The notes beneath the pieces are model-generated. The model worked only from the letters and a program-made list of their open reading frames with translations, had not been told where the DNA came from and ran no database searches. From positions 1-38,188 of IMG/VR virus record IMGVR_UViG_3300035703_000208: a stretch of 38,188 nt of DNA, one strand, 5' to 3'. This DNA comes from a virus. The translations under genes and the position numbers were made by a program. Shown in pieces: positions 21,112-29,722 of the stretch. Every line of letters starts with the position of its first letter. Positions within the stretch are counted from its first letter, which is position 1.

Positions 21112-23354
21112 TAGCGAATCCTCCGAAAACCGTTTTCTCTGGCCTCTCGCAAGAGGTCATCCATAATCTGAATTTGCCGATCGTGCTTTGCGTTTGCTGC
21201 TGCCTGCTCTTTGAAAAGCTGCTCCGCTTTCCATGCAATCATGACATCGCCCGGAGTCGGCTTTTCCGGCACCGCCTCAATGCCAATCCGCTGGTTGACC
21301 TGATCAGCCGCAAACTTTGCCGCCTCTGCGGATCCAACTTCCATCCCAGCCCCAGGACCGGCCGCAACGTCTTTGCGTCGCTGCATCTGCTCTTCTTCGC
21401 GCTTGGCAAAGAAGTCAATGGCTGCTTTGCGAGCACCTTCCAAGTCACGCTGAAATTGTTCTTCTGCCTGCTTCGCGGCTTGTGCCTGTGCTTTCTTTGC
21501 GTCCTCGATCGCCTTGAGTCTTGCATCTCGCTCTTTTTCGATGTTTTTTTGCTGCTGCTTCCACGCGTCTTCCATGGCTTTTTTCTGGTCTTCAATGGCT
21601 TTGGCTCTTGCGGCTGCCAGATCTTTTGCGGCCTGTCGTTCAGCTCTTGCGACTTCGTTGACGCCTGCCACTTTTTGCTGAAACTCGTCGTTCAGGGCCA
21701 TTCGCTTATCAGCTTCGAGCTTTCTTTCTCGTTCCTCGACACGGTCAAGAAACTCGTTAGTTTTTTCAAATCCGAACTCGCCCTGTTTCATTTTTTCAAA
21801 ATCTTGCATCAGGGCCATGGTAAACGCCATGCCCTTTGCAAACAGCCCAATCAGTGTGATGGCTTGATCCATCAATGGCTTCAGGTCTTCTGATGCATCA
21901 AGCAACTGAATGACCAGCGGCCCCAGTGCCTCGCCTGCGGCTGCAAGTTTCTGTTCCAAATCGCTTAGAGCGATATTAAGTTTGCCGCTGACGGTCTGAG
22001 CCAGCCGATCTGTCATTCCGTCAAACAAGCCGCCAGCGCCGGTTGCGTCTTCAAATGCCTGGCGAACTTCCTGAGACGAAATGCCGCCGTCCTCCATTCG
22101 CTTTTTTAGCTCAATCAGGCTTTCGCCAGTTGTCTTGCTGATTTGCTGCAGCGGGTTGAACCCAGCATTGATCATTTGCAGAACATCTTGCCCCATCAGC
22201 CTTCCGGCTGCAGATGTTTGCGAGAACGCCAAAGCGAGCATCTTGAAACGCTCATTGTTTCCGCCTGTTGCATCGGACAACATTTGCAGGTTTTGTTCGA
22301 CATCTTTCGCAGCGACGCCGAAACTCATCATTGTCTTAGCAGCGTCGGCCGCGCCGCTAAACGTGATCGGTGATTCAGCAGCAAACTTTCGGATCTGCTC
22401 GAACAGCAACTGGCCATCCGCTGCAGATCCTGTGAGCACCTCAAAGGCAATTGTTGCATCTTCAACCTGTGATGCCAGATTGATTGCTTTTGTAACAGTC
22501 TGGAAACTCAAATAAGCTGCAGCCATGCCCTTAATTGCAGTCAAGGCACTGTTGGTGCTGTTCTGAGTTTCCTTGAGCGTTTTGTTTGACCGCTCAACAG
22601 CCCTGCGGAATGTTTCCTGATCAATGGCACCTGCGCGCAATAGTTGACGGTATTCACTAATGCGGCGGTTGTGGGACTCCTGTGCTTTTTCTACGGACTG
22701 TGTGAGCTGCTTGCCCTTTTCCATTACTGCTTGATGTTTTTTTTCCGCTTCTGCCTGCCGGTCTTTTTCTTCTTTTAGTCGTTTGGCAGCAGCAATCGCG
22801 GCAGGGCTTGAAGCGATGGAATCCAGCATAGCCTTGTTGGCTCGCTCAACGGCTCTGTTGTGTGTTTCCTGTGAGATCGCGCCAGATCGCAGCAATTCTT
22901 TTGATTCATTGATCTTTCGAAAATACGCCTCTTGCGCGGTTTCGAGCGACTGAGTAATCTGCCGGCCTTTTTCTAAAACAGCTTGGCGTTGCTTTTCAAT
23001 TTCAGCGAGCCTTGCTGTTTCTTCTTTTTGTTTTCGTGTTGCTTCCGCTGCAAGGGCTGCAGTCCGCGCTGTTTCTGCCTGAGCTTTTGCAATCGCCTCA
23101 GTCGAATACTGGCCTTGCTGATGCTTTTTGTTGAGCATCTCAACAGCGTTCGCGTACTGTGCGGATTGCTTTCCAGATTCGGAAAACGCTTTGTTCAGCA
23201 GGTCGAGTTCCTGCTTAAACTTTTCCGCAGGCGGGACCGATTGCCGCATAATTGCCGCAACTCGATTGACCTCTGTTCGCGCAAGATCCGCACCTGCAGA
23301 AAAGTTGCTGGCGTCCATGCCGAGACGGACATTGAGTGCGGTGATCGTTGTCAT
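21111..23354 (-). CDS. Tail tape measure protein
   Basis: A 747-residue protein, alpha-helical and coiled coil for most of its length. The centre carries the tape-measure domain pattern: VEDATIAFEVLTGSAADGQ, FAAESPITFSGAADAAKTMM, LMGQDVLQMINAGFNPLQQI. A segment of about 57 residues is duplicated at 124-180 and 208-264 (EKGRQITQSLETAQEAYFRK and EKGKQLTQSVEKAQESHNRR). By the usual rule of 0.15 nm per residue the tail would be about 110 nm long. The C-terminal half is another Lys/Arg/Glu/Ala coiled coil. Confidence 0.9.
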   Translation of the reverse strand: MTTITALNVRLGMDASNFSAGADLARTEVNRVAAIMRQSVPPAEKFKQELDLLNKAFSESGKQSAQYANAVEMLNKKHQQGQYSTEAIAKAQAETARTAALAAEATRKQKEETARLAEIEKQRQAVLEKGRQITQSLETAQEAYFRKINESKELLRSGAISQETHNRAVERANKAMLDSIASSPAAIAAAKRLKEEKDRQAEAEKKHQAVMEKGKQLTQSVEKAQESHNRRISEYRQLLRAGAIDQETFRRAVERSNKTLKETQNSTNSALTAIKGMAAAYLSFQTVTKAINLASQVEDATIAFEVLTGSAADGQLLFEQIRKFAAESPITFSGAADAAKTMMSFGVAAKDVEQNLQMLSDATGGNNERFKMLALAFSQTSAAGRLMGQDVLQMINAGFNPLQQISKTTGESLIELKKRMEDGGISSQEVRQAFEDATGAGGLFDGMTDRLAQTVSGKLNIALSDLEQKLAAAGEALGPLVIQLLDASEDLKPLMDQAITLIGLFAKGMAFTMALMQDFEKMKQGEFGFEKTNEFLDRVEERERKLEADKRMALNDEFQQKVAGVNEVARAERQAAKDLAAARAKAIEDQKKAMEDAWKQQQKNIEKERDARLKAIEDAKKAQAQAAKQAEEQFQRDLEGARKAAIDFFAKREEEQMQRRKDVAAGPGAGMEVGSAEAAKFAADQVNQRIGIEAVPEKPTPGDVMIAWKAEQLFKEQAAANAKHDRQIQIMDDLLREARENGFRRIR

Positions 23355-24051
23355 GTAAAGCCAAACGCCTGCTTAATAATTTGCGACTGAACTTGCTTAT
23401 TCTTGATGCCGCCCGTTTTGACCTTGGTCCGTTTCTGCCATTTCATCGAGTCGCGAGGCATAAAATCGATGACGCCGAACGTTTCCGTTTTGACGCCTCG
23501 TGATGCCGCCAGCATTGCCGTGTTGGCGTGCATCATTGAGGCAAGGTTTGCTGTTTGCTCCCAATGCGATCCAAACGGTTCACACTGGTAATAAGCCCAC
23601 CACAAATCAAACACCCGATCAGAAATAGAATCCAACCACGTTTCCGGATTGTCGATTCCGAGTTCTAAGCAGACTCGACAGGCAAACCGGAGACGGTGGT
23701 TTCTGCGGACTCCCCCAGCACTTGTGGTGCCTCGCTGCGATTTGCGAACTGCTGACACTCTTCTGACAAAGCCTGATAAAACTGCAGATCAAGAGATCCG
23801 AGCTGCTTTGTTTCACTGTCCTTAAACAGCCGCTCGCCTTCCTCGTCAATCCACATCCGAGCCACAAGTAGCAAAATGGCATCGCTCAGGTTTTTCGCCT
23901 GCCACTTTCCTTCATTGTCGACCAAAGACATCTGGTACTGCGAATGCTCCAACGGCGTCGGCCGCTGAAGACGCACTTTGTGCCCGCAGATTTCGATATC
24001 CTTTGTAGCTCGTTTTGTCAGCCGGCCTAACGTCGCTCTCGTTAGTGTCAT
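23351..24051 (-). CDS. Tail assembly chaperone fusion by -1 frameshift
   Basis: The second chaperone frame (WAYYQCEPFGSHWEQ, tail region typical of T-like extensions) is open from within the first chaperone but has only a poor GTG start. Moving from the first frame to the second needs a -1 shift. A five-G run in the codons CTG GGG GAG at 23712-23716 is the best slip site found, though it is not a perfect X-XXY-YYZ heptamer. Such G/GT frameshifts are general in long-tailed phages, and the fusion would be about 233 residues. It sits in the expected position before the tape measure. Confidence 0.6.
23665..24051 (-). CDS. Tail assembly chaperone (G-like, unshifted product)
   Basis: A 128-residue, mainly helical protein between the tail tube and the tape measure, the usual place of the G chaperone that coats the tape measure during tail assembly. 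The mid-region ILLLVARMWIDEEGERLF and QFYQALSEECQQFA are amphipathic helices. The ATG overlaps the upstream stop (ATGA). Assignment rests on position, size and the adjoining -1 frame. Confidence 0.65.
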   Translation of the reverse strand: MTLTRATLGRLTKRATKDIEICGHKVRLQRPTPLEHSQYQMSLVDNEGKWQAKNLSDAILLLVARMWIDEEGERLFKDSETKQLGSLDLQFYQALSEECQQFANRSEAPQVLGESAETTVSGLPVESA

Positions 24052-24317
24052 TCTTGCTCGTCCTCGTCATCAGGAATCAAATCAGGATCAACAGGCAATG
24101 CAGCCCCGCCAATTTGCAGACGTGCCGCATTGCTGACAGCTTCGATCAACTCGGCTTTCGTCGGTTCGTCCATGAACACAATACACGCCAGCCAGGCACC
24201 CTCGTACTTTCCGAGGTAGCCGACGTGCGTTCCGTCGCACATGACAATCCATTGACTGAAGTCAACAAGCTGCCCAGTGGTCGATGTGCCAATGTGATCT
24301 TTGAGTTCAATTTGCAC
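24048..24317 (-). CDS. Hypothetical tail-region protein, 89 aa
   Basis: An acidic protein with a strand-rich first half (HVGYLGKYEGAWLACIVFMD), a helix (TKAELIEAVSNAARLQ) and an acidic tail (DPDLIPDDEDEQE). It lies between the tube and chaperone genes. No family is recognised. Confidence 0.55.
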   Translation of the reverse strand: MQIELKDHIGTSTTGQLVDFSQWIVMCDGTHVGYLGKYEGAWLACIVFMDEPTKAELIEAVSNAARLQIGGAALPVDPDLIPDDEDEQE

Positions 24318-24318
24318 T

Positions 24319-24771
24319 TCAAGTCTCTCTTGTGAATGCCAACGATTCGCCGGTCATTTTGAGCGTGAATTCGCTTTCCATGGTTTCGTTGTTGACGAGC
24401 TGCGGAAACGCGACGCGACTGAAAAACGCACTGCCTGCGATGTTTGCGCGAGTCACGCCAGACGTAGCCGTCGAAACCTGCGGCAATGTGATTGTCGCTA
24501 GAGCAACATTCCCGTTGACAGTTGGGACGCCCACAGTCGGCGAAAACAGATTTACGCCGCTGACTTCGTTGGGCACTGCGAGATCGTGCGGGTCAACTCG
24601 CATAAATCCAGTGTCGAGCAACAGGTCCACGGCACGCTCGCCAATTGTCCATTCGCCAGGATTGATGGATTTGATATTGCCGACCCATGCCGTCGTGACG
24701 CCAGTTGTGAGCGTTCCGGCCAGAGTGATCGTTGCAGAGTTGCCGGTCTTGAATCGTGTTCCTGTGGGCAT
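24319..24771 (-). CDS. Major tail tube protein candidate
   Basis: A 150-residue beta-rich protein. Its position between the tail completion gene and the chaperones is that of the major tail protein, and features such as ATITLAGTLTTGVTTAWVGN fit the tube fold, in which a beta barrel forms the hollow tail. Sequence alone is not diagnostic. A strongly expressed structural protein is expected. Confidence 0.65.
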   Translation of the reverse strand: MPTGTRFKTGNSATITLAGTLTTGVTTAWVGNIKSINPGEWTIGERAVDLLLDTGFMRVDPHDLAVPNEVSGVNLFSPTVGVPTVNGNVALATITLPQVSTATSGVTRANIAGSAFFSRVAFPQLVNNETMESEFTLKMTGESLAFTRET

Positions 24772-25200
24772 TTAGTAGCTCTCCTGATATGCAATCATGT
24801 AGTCGAAAATCGTCAGGTATCTATGCTCCTGTGATCCATCCGTTGGCCGCTCATCCAGTGTTTGGATTCCCTCGGTGATCATCACAGATTCAATAAACAC
24901 CCCGCCCATTGCTCCGGTGTAACCCTGTAGACTGCTCGTTCTGACTGCCTCTGCAATCAGGTTTGCGCCTGCTCGTGTCGAAGCAAACGCTGTAAACTCA
25001 ACTCGACTGCGAGCGATGCCCGCCAATCCGTTAATCAGGTGATCGTGTGTAGTGCTGATGATTGAGTACGTCAACGCGCCGCCCGTTCTGATCGTGTACC
25101 CTTGTGGCAATACGTCAGGGAAGATGCGAGTCGACACCAGCGCAGCCACGCCGCTGTTTGCCGCAAGATATCCCCTAACTGCACTGCCAAGATCCGCCAT
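24772..25200 (-). CDS. DUF3168-family tail completion protein
   Basis: A 142-residue protein starting MADLGSAVRGYLAANSGVAA with RIFPDVLPQGYT, typical of the DUF3168 head-tail joining/tail completion family. The C-terminal half has the beta strands RSRVEFTAFAST and YLTIFDYMIAYQE. The neighbouring gp10-like gene and tail tube make this assignment firm. Start and stop overlap both neighbours. Confidence 0.75.
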   Translation of the reverse strand: MADLGSAVRGYLAANSGVAALVSTRIFPDVLPQGYTIRTGGALTYSIISTTHDHLINGLAGIARSRVEFTAFASTRAGANLIAEAVRTSSLQGYTGAMGGVFIESVMITEGIQTLDERPTDGSQEHRYLTIFDYMIAYQESY

Positions 25201-25709
25201 TACTTTGCCATCCGATTCGCAGCCGCTTCAATTCCTGCCTTAAGTGCTGACGTGACAGCCGCAGACGCCGCTGATTTTGTTTCGTCGGCCGTTCTTTTCA
25301 CAAACTGATTAACCTGACGAATCGTGCCAGCATCACGGCCCCACAGCACTTTTCGTTTGTGATCCTTGGAAAACAGATTGCCATGCCCGCCGCCGTCGCT
25401 GTAAGACGGACCGACAAGTCCAACAGCCCCGTTGACAGTGCCGTACTTCATTTTTCGCCGCACGACTGCCTTGATAGTTGTTTTGAGTTTTTTCGCCCCT
25501 GACCATCTGCGTCTTGTTTTTGCCGATTGCTGCTGTCTAGATCCGTCGCTTTCTGGAGTGTTAGCAATCATCGCCGTCAAAACTGGCTTTGTGCCAGCGT
25601 CGATGGCTTGCTGAGCAACAGTGTTTTGCACTTCCAGTGCAAACTTCTGCAGCTCTGCAATCAGCTTATCGCCGCCAATCAATTCCATTCCAACGGATAC
25701 GCGAGCCAT
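25200..25709 (-). CDS. HK97 gp10-like head-tail protein
   Basis: About 169 residues with the gp10-like order: ELIGGDKLIAELQKFALEV, an A-rich helix, VLTAMIANTPESDGS, then a basic middle and a GHGNLFSKDHKRKVLWG segment. The family caps the neck and tail tube during head-tail joining. The high Lys/Arg content in the middle is unusual but within the family range. Confidence 0.75.
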   Translation of the reverse strand: MARVSVGMELIGGDKLIAELQKFALEVQNTVAQQAIDAGTKPVLTAMIANTPESDGSRQQQSAKTRRRWSGAKKLKTTIKAVVRRKMKYGTVNGAVGLVGPSYSDGGGHGNLFSKDHKRKVLWGRDAGTIRQVNQFVKRTADETKSAASAAVTSALKAGIEAAANRMAK

Positions 25710-26056
25710 CAGACCACCACCGATTTGCAGTAAAGTTCTCGATACCGATCCATGCCCTGAACTGGCTTAACGTGAACAATCCAGTACCGCTCGCCGTTAA
25801 GGTCAACGGCCATCTCTGGTGTGTAGCCAGGTCGATAACGAACTGTGAATATGGCACTGATTCCGGCCTCCACTTGTCGCCCTCGTGCCCCTTCACCGCC
25901 TGTCGTTGGCTCGAACGCCGCCGGCTCATCAACAAGCCACGTTGTGAGCGTGACAACTGGCTGGCCTGCCGCGTCCTGCGTCGTGCCTTCCACGCTGACT
26001 GTGATTCGGTGCCGCATTTTGCCTAGGCGGAATTTGCGTTCAGGGCGAAACGTCAT
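25709..26056 (-). CDS. Head-tail adaptor protein (PF05521-like)
   Basis: A 115-residue protein with the pattern RLGKMRHRITVSVEGTTQDA, PVVTLTTWL, FTVRYRPGYTPEMAVDLNGE and RYWIVHVKPVQGMDRYREL. This is typical of the phage head-tail adaptor/closure family that binds the portal-proximal ring. It overlaps the connector stop. Confidence 0.82.
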   Translation of the reverse strand: MTFRPERKFRLGKMRHRITVSVEGTTQDAAGQPVVTLTTWLVDEPAAFEPTTGGEGARGRQVEAGISAIFTVRYRPGYTPEMAVDLNGERYWIVHVKPVQGMDRYRELYCKSVVV

Positions 26057-26685
26057 GGGTAACTTGCCCTCATTTTCTTTGCTACCAATCTTTCGTAAGC
26101 AAGCCGCTCGCCAGATGCGGCAATCATGTCGCGGTCTTCAAATCGATTGGCGAGGCTCAATTTGATTGCCATCCGATCAAGTTCCGGACACGCCCGTGAA
26201 TCGCTGCCGTAACCTGCCGTGTACGTGATCCGGACAGCTTCACTTCGCTCTTGTGTCGTTGGTGCAACAAACGTTTTGAGGAATCGCACCTCATCACCGT
26301 CAAGATAATAATTCGATGACGCGACGGTTTGCTCAGTTCCGTTTTCGTCCATGTATTTGACTGACGACACGGCGATTGCGGGACGCACAGACAATCCAAC
26401 AACGTCCAAAAACTTTGGCAGGCGATGTTCGAGCGTGCGAGTGATCAAAGCAATTGAAGTATCACGCTCCCATTCTTCTCGGGCCGCTGCGATCATTGAG
26501 GCCAGTTCAATATCATGGCTATCGTCGCTTGCTCCGATGCTGAGCTGCGCTTTGGCTTCCGCGATTGTCACCGGCTCGCTCGTTGGTGGCGTCACGACTC
26601 GGATGGTGTGGCGGATTTCCTGATCCTTCTCCCGCGTCGCCCGTTCCGGATAGTAGTCTTGCCATGTTGTTCCGCTGCAAAACAT
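26053..26685 (-). CDS. Head-tail connector protein (gp6-like)
   Basis: Following the start at a strong GGAGGT seven bases upstream, the core begins VVTPPTSEPVTIAEAKAQLS, the family hallmark, then SHDIELASMIAAAREEWERD, TLEHRLPKFLDVVGLS and a C-terminal helix. This is a portal-ring adaptor of the HK97 gp6 type. The N-terminal 30 residues are not typical and overlap the preceding small gene in another frame; a later start is possible. Confidence 0.8.
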   Translation of the reverse strand: MFCSGTTWQDYYPERATREKDQEIRHTIRVVTPPTSEPVTIAEAKAQLSIGASDDSHDIELASMIAAAREEWERDTSIALITRTLEHRLPKFLDVVGLSVRPAIAVSSVKYMDENGTEQTVASSNYYLDGDEVRFLKTFVAPTTQERSEAVRITYTAGYGSDSRACPELDRMAIKLSLANRFEDRDMIAASGERLAYERLVAKKMRASYP

Positions 26686-26770
26686 CAAAGACACCTCCGC
26701 CAAGTACATCCAGTGCAAAACGAGCCCCAGCGCGATAGCCTCGCCAGTCTTGTGTCAGTTCTACCTGCAT
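26519..26770 (-). CDS. Small phage protein overlapping the connector gene
   Basis: The N-terminus MQVELTQDWRGYRAGARFAL matches a widespread small phage head-module protein (usually VRLLQDWRGYKAGEVLEL). The ATG overlaps the glycosyltransferase stop. The downstream half (GTGDAGEGSGNPPHHPSRDA) is unlike a fold and overlaps the connector by 167 bases, so the frame may be real but its C-terminus is odd. It may have lost its original end. Confidence 0.5.
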   Translation of the reverse strand: MQVELTQDWRGYRAGARFALDVLGGGVFDVLQRNNMARLLSGTGDAGEGSGNPPHHPSRDATNERAGDNRGSQSAAQHRSKRR

Positions 26771-27414
26771 GAGTCGATCCAATCGTTCGGGTATGCGTGG
26801 ACGGCCTCGTATGAAACAGGATCGACCATCACAACCATTTCTTCCATGTGCCCAATTCGCGTTTGCGGATCCAGATACACGGTGTTTCCAGCCGCTTCCC
26901 ACTGCTTCCAAAACCAGATGTCGTCATCGATTCGAAGGTCGCCCCATTCACCATTTTCATCCGGCTTTGACCAAAACCACGGCTTTGGCACATCTTTCAG
27001 TTTTCTGAGATCAAGTGCCGTCAGCCCAAAGTGTGCTGTTGACACTTGAAGCGGCTCGCCTCTGACCTCTGCCGTCGATTGTCCTTTGATGCTCGCTAGC
27101 ATCGTCTTGTTTCCACGCCTGATCTGCATGGATGCCAGTGCGTCGATGTGCGGATTTGCTTCCAGTGTTTCCAAAAGCCGCATGATGTCGGCGGATGTGA
27201 ACAGGGAATCGCCGTCACAAATCACCGCAATGTCGACGCCTTTTTCGACCGCATGTTGCAACATTCGCTGCATACATTGGCCGTAAAACACGCCTTGCGA
27301 ATCCTGCAAAGGAATCTTTGCCGCGACAAAAGCCGCGTCGATGTAGTCACGACAAAAACAATTTACATACCGCGGCGAGGTCATCATGCCGCACACTTTG
27401 ATTGATGTGGTCAC
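26761..27414 (-). CDS. Glycosyltransferase-like protein in head module
   Basis: A 217-residue protein of GT-A type: VDIAVICDGDSLFTSADIM carries the DxD metal/nucleotide-sugar motif, then LRKLKDVPKPWFW, DLRIDDDIWFWKQWEAAGN and VYLDPQTRIGHMEE follow. It lies between the capsid and connector genes. It could modify a structural protein or host surface sugars. It starts at GTG after GGAG. The family is recognised by motif only. Confidence 0.6.
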   Translation of the reverse strand: MTTSIKVCGMMTSPRYVNCFCRDYIDAAFVAAKIPLQDSQGVFYGQCMQRMLQHAVEKGVDIAVICDGDSLFTSADIMRLLETLEANPHIDALASMQIRRGNKTMLASIKGQSTAEVRGEPLQVSTAHFGLTALDLRKLKDVPKPWFWSKPDENGEWGDLRIDDDIWFWKQWEAAGNTVYLDPQTRIGHMEEMVVMVDPVSYEAVHAYPNDWIDSCR

Positions 27415-27441
27415 TCGTTTGCTCCGGGTGTTTATAAGTGA

Positions 27442-27885
27442 TCAGCCAATTGCGACAAAATCAGCTTGGCCGGTTGTGCCTGATGGCATCGTGTCCATCG
27501 TCAATTCGGCGACTGCAGCCAACGCAACAACGCTGTTGGTTGTGTGTGTTCCAGGAGTCGCAAACAAACGAATGTACCGCTTTCGCGTGCCGTCGTTGTT
27601 AATGTGGAACTTCGCGTCTCGGCCAGTCGCCGTTGACAGGGTCACAGACAACTGCATCGTGCTGGTGCTGATGTCTGTGAAGTCGCTGGTTGTGGTCGTG
27701 TCGGATTCCTGAATCTTGACGACGACAGGAGCCGCGTTTGTGTTGGCCGCGACAGAAGTAGTCAGGATGATTGTCGCGTAGTCAACATCCTTTAAATCCA
27801 CAATCGAGCCTGCCACGGTTGCCGTCGCGGCTGCCGTCTGTGCTGACAGTGCAATGACTGCCTGTGTTCTCTGATTTGGTTTCAT
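27442..27885 (-). CDS. Putative capsid decoration protein
   Basis: A 147-residue beta-rich protein, rich in Thr, Ala and Val (TVAGSIVDLKDVDYATIILT, NAAPVVVKIQESDTTTTSDF). It sits directly downstream of the major capsid gene, a common place for head decoration proteins. No family can be named. A head-fibre or jelly-roll decoration is the likely alternative. Confidence 0.5.
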   Translation of the reverse strand: MKPNQRTQAVIALSAQTAAATATVAGSIVDLKDVDYATIILTTSVAANTNAAPVVVKIQESDTTTTSDFTDISTSTMQLSVTLSTATGRDAKFHINNDGTRKRYIRLFATPGTHTTNSVVALAAVAELTMDTMPSGTTGQADFVAIG

Positions 27886-27927
27886 GTGATTACCTTATAA
27901 AAATGTGTGCGATTGGTTTTTGAAAGA

Positions 27928-27969
27928 CCGGAACGCCAGCAAGCCAGCGTTCCGGCCGGGTCCACCCGG
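27928..27969 (-). terminator. Tandem hairpins after the capsid gene
   Basis: CCGGAACGC...GCGTTCCGG (nine-base perfect stem) and CCGGGT-CC-ACCCGG lie in tandem after the capsid stop. The T-run is poor (TCTTTC), so they may stabilise capsid mRNA or act as a partial terminator. Confidence 0.55.
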
Positions 27970-27989
27970 AGCGACGAGTGGCTCAGATT

Positions 27990-29339
27990 TTAGCCCATCT
28001 GGATCATTAGCAGTGGGCCAGCCGCAGAAGCAGTTCCGCGTTCGTGAACGTTGATGTCGAATCGTTCTGTCACTCGCAACGCCAAGGCGTCCTGAGCAAA
28101 GTACAACGATTCGTCAGCTCGCAGAGTTACACCGCGACGTGTGCCCATTGTTGCGGCCATTGCGAGATCGCCGAAGTAGGCAATCTTAGTTCCGGTGCCG
28201 GCAGTCGATGGCAAGGTCTGGATGAAGCGGACTGGATAACCAAGGAACTGCAGAACTGGACCGCTGCCAAGATCCTGCACAGTGTTTCCACCAGCTGCCA
28301 TCTGTAGGCGACCCATTGAGGCATGGTAAACAGCTTTGTGGACGTACCATGCTGGCTGGATGCCTGGGAATTCGGGCAGCTTGCCAACCGCTTCCTGAAA
28401 CGTCGCGATGGTCAGGTTTGCCAACGCTGTAATGCCGGTTGCTGTGACGATTGAGCCGGCATTCAGTGCGTTTGCAATGCCAGTGATGCCGCCGTATGTG
28501 CTGGTAGCATCGCCGAGGAATCCGCACTGGTCTTCGCGCACCGCCAATGCGTAGGCAAATTCACGAGCGTAGTAATCGGCCACTGAAATGATGGAATCTT
28601 CATTCAGTTCACTGGAATACTGCGTCAATGCAGCCAGTTTCTTGGCCTCCAATCGCACCTGATCGAGTGCAGTGGTTGACGCCGTGATAGTGTCATTCTG
28701 GCCCACAAAGTACGTGGTGAATCCAGACACACGACGAGGCACCAGCGACACGTCAGAAGTCATTGGCCAGTTCATGGCATATCGCCGGAACATGCCAAAT
28801 TCTTCCTTCAGGTCAATCAGAGCGTTTTCCAACACTTCGGGCACAAGATAACCGCCCTTGCTGTTGTCGTCGCTGCTGTGCTGCATCGACACGCCATGAT
28901 CTTTCAACCACATTTTTGACTTGTCATCGTTGCCGATGGCAGCCATCAAGAAGCGGCCGGTCAGATAGGCGTTTGCCTCTGCGTCTGGACCTTTAAAGTG
29001 CTTGACTGTGCCGTGACGCTTGGCAGTTGCTGGAACAAGCACCCGAGGCGGCTCGGCTGTTGCAAGTGCTGTACTACCGCCTTGGCCACCGACTTCGATT
29101 GAGCCAATCGAGCGAACTCGTGCGGCTGAATTCTGCGACATGCGAGCGGCACGCTTTTCGTCGGCGTACAGTTTTTGCAGAACGCCAGGCTTGTCGTCAG
29201 TACCCTGAATGCGATCAATTTCGGCAGTTTCTTCTGCCGACAAATCGCGGTTTTCTTCCTTTGCGAGTGCGACGATGGCATCAACTTTGCCAAGTTCCTC
29301 GTCGATCTGCTCGCGAATTACTTTCAAATTCCAAATCAT
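27990..29339 (-). CDS. Major capsid protein (HK97 fold)
   Basis: A 449-residue capsid protein. The N-terminal 110 residues are a helical, charged scaffold-like delta region ending in a low-complexity stretch; the core begins near SKGGYLVPEVLENALIDL. Typical HK97 pieces include EDSIISVADYYAREFAYAL, ALAVREDQCGFLGDAT, VHKAVYHASMGRLQ and LGYPVRFIQTLP. The ClpP-type protease upstream may remove the delta domain. The ATG nine bases after AGGA was chosen over the upstream GTG. Confidence 0.9.
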   Translation of the reverse strand: MIWNLKVIREQIDEELGKVDAIVALAKEENRDLSAEETAEIDRIQGTDDKPGVLQKLYADEKRAARMSQNSAARVRSIGSIEVGGQGGSTALATAEPPRVLVPATAKRHGTVKHFKGPDAEANAYLTGRFLMAAIGNDDKSKMWLKDHGVSMQHSSDDNSKGGYLVPEVLENALIDLKEEFGMFRRYAMNWPMTSDVSLVPRRVSGFTTYFVGQNDTITASTTALDQVRLEAKKLAALTQYSSELNEDSIISVADYYAREFAYALAVREDQCGFLGDATSTYGGITGIANALNAGSIVTATGITALANLTIATFQEAVGKLPEFPGIQPAWYVHKAVYHASMGRLQMAAGGNTVQDLGSGPVLQFLGYPVRFIQTLPSTAGTGTKIAYFGDLAMAATMGTRRGVTLRADESLYFAQDALALRVTERFDINVHERGTASAAGPLLMIQMG

Positions 29340-29395
29340 TTTCACGGTTCCTTGAGTCGTTGTGATGCCGACTCAGGCCATGAAAAAAGCGGCGC

Positions 29396-29429
29396 AAAAA
29401 GTCGGCGAAGTGGTTTCGCTTTGACTTTT
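29396..29429 (-). terminator. Terminator-like hairpin ahead of the capsid gene
   Basis: Minus-strand AAAAGTC plus GCGAA paired with TTCGC plus GACTTTTT. The 29340-29498 gap otherwise holds GAGTCG/CGACTC just before the capsid ribosome-binding site and GCGGG/CCCGC; no promoter is convincing. Confidence 0.55.
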
Positions 29430-29498
29430 CCGGCCGCTAACGAGTTGCTCAGAAAAATATGTGTTCGGTGCGGGATGACTCCCCGCGTGCACATGACG

Positions 29499-29711
29499 TT
29501 AACGCACAACAAGCGTGCCGTCAATAGGTGTTAGTTTATATTTTTGCTCATGTGTTTCGAAGCCAATGTTTGCCTTAACTAAAAACTGGCATTCAATGAC
29601 TGGGCAAGAACCGTGCTCAAGCGTCAAAACGAGCCTTGTGGTTTTCTCAGGAATTTCTGGAACGGCATTTCGAAGCATCTGAAACAGATCAGCGTTTTCA
29701 TTCTTTACCAT
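29499..29711 (-). CDS. Small hypothetical protein, 70 aa
   Basis: AAGG precedes the ATG. The protein is helical at first (ADLFQMLRNAVPEIPE) then beta (TRLVLTLEHGSCPVIEC), and acidic to neutral. It sits between protease and capsid genes, where head-assembly cofactors or small decoration proteins may occur. No family is known. Confidence 0.6.
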   Translation of the reverse strand: MVKNENADLFQMLRNAVPEIPEKTTRLVLTLEHGSCPVIECQFLVKANIGFETHEQKYKLTPIDGTLVVR

Positions 29712-29722
29712 TGGTTGAATCC

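Noticed and set aside
23351-23758. Independent gene starting at GTG for the second tail chaperone
   Set aside because: There is no ribosome-binding site, and the frame is open upstream inside the first chaperone in the -1 phase, favouring a frameshift product.
29339-29345. GTG start of the capsid gene
   Set aside because: It lies only three bases after AAGGA; the ATG two codons later has better spacing.
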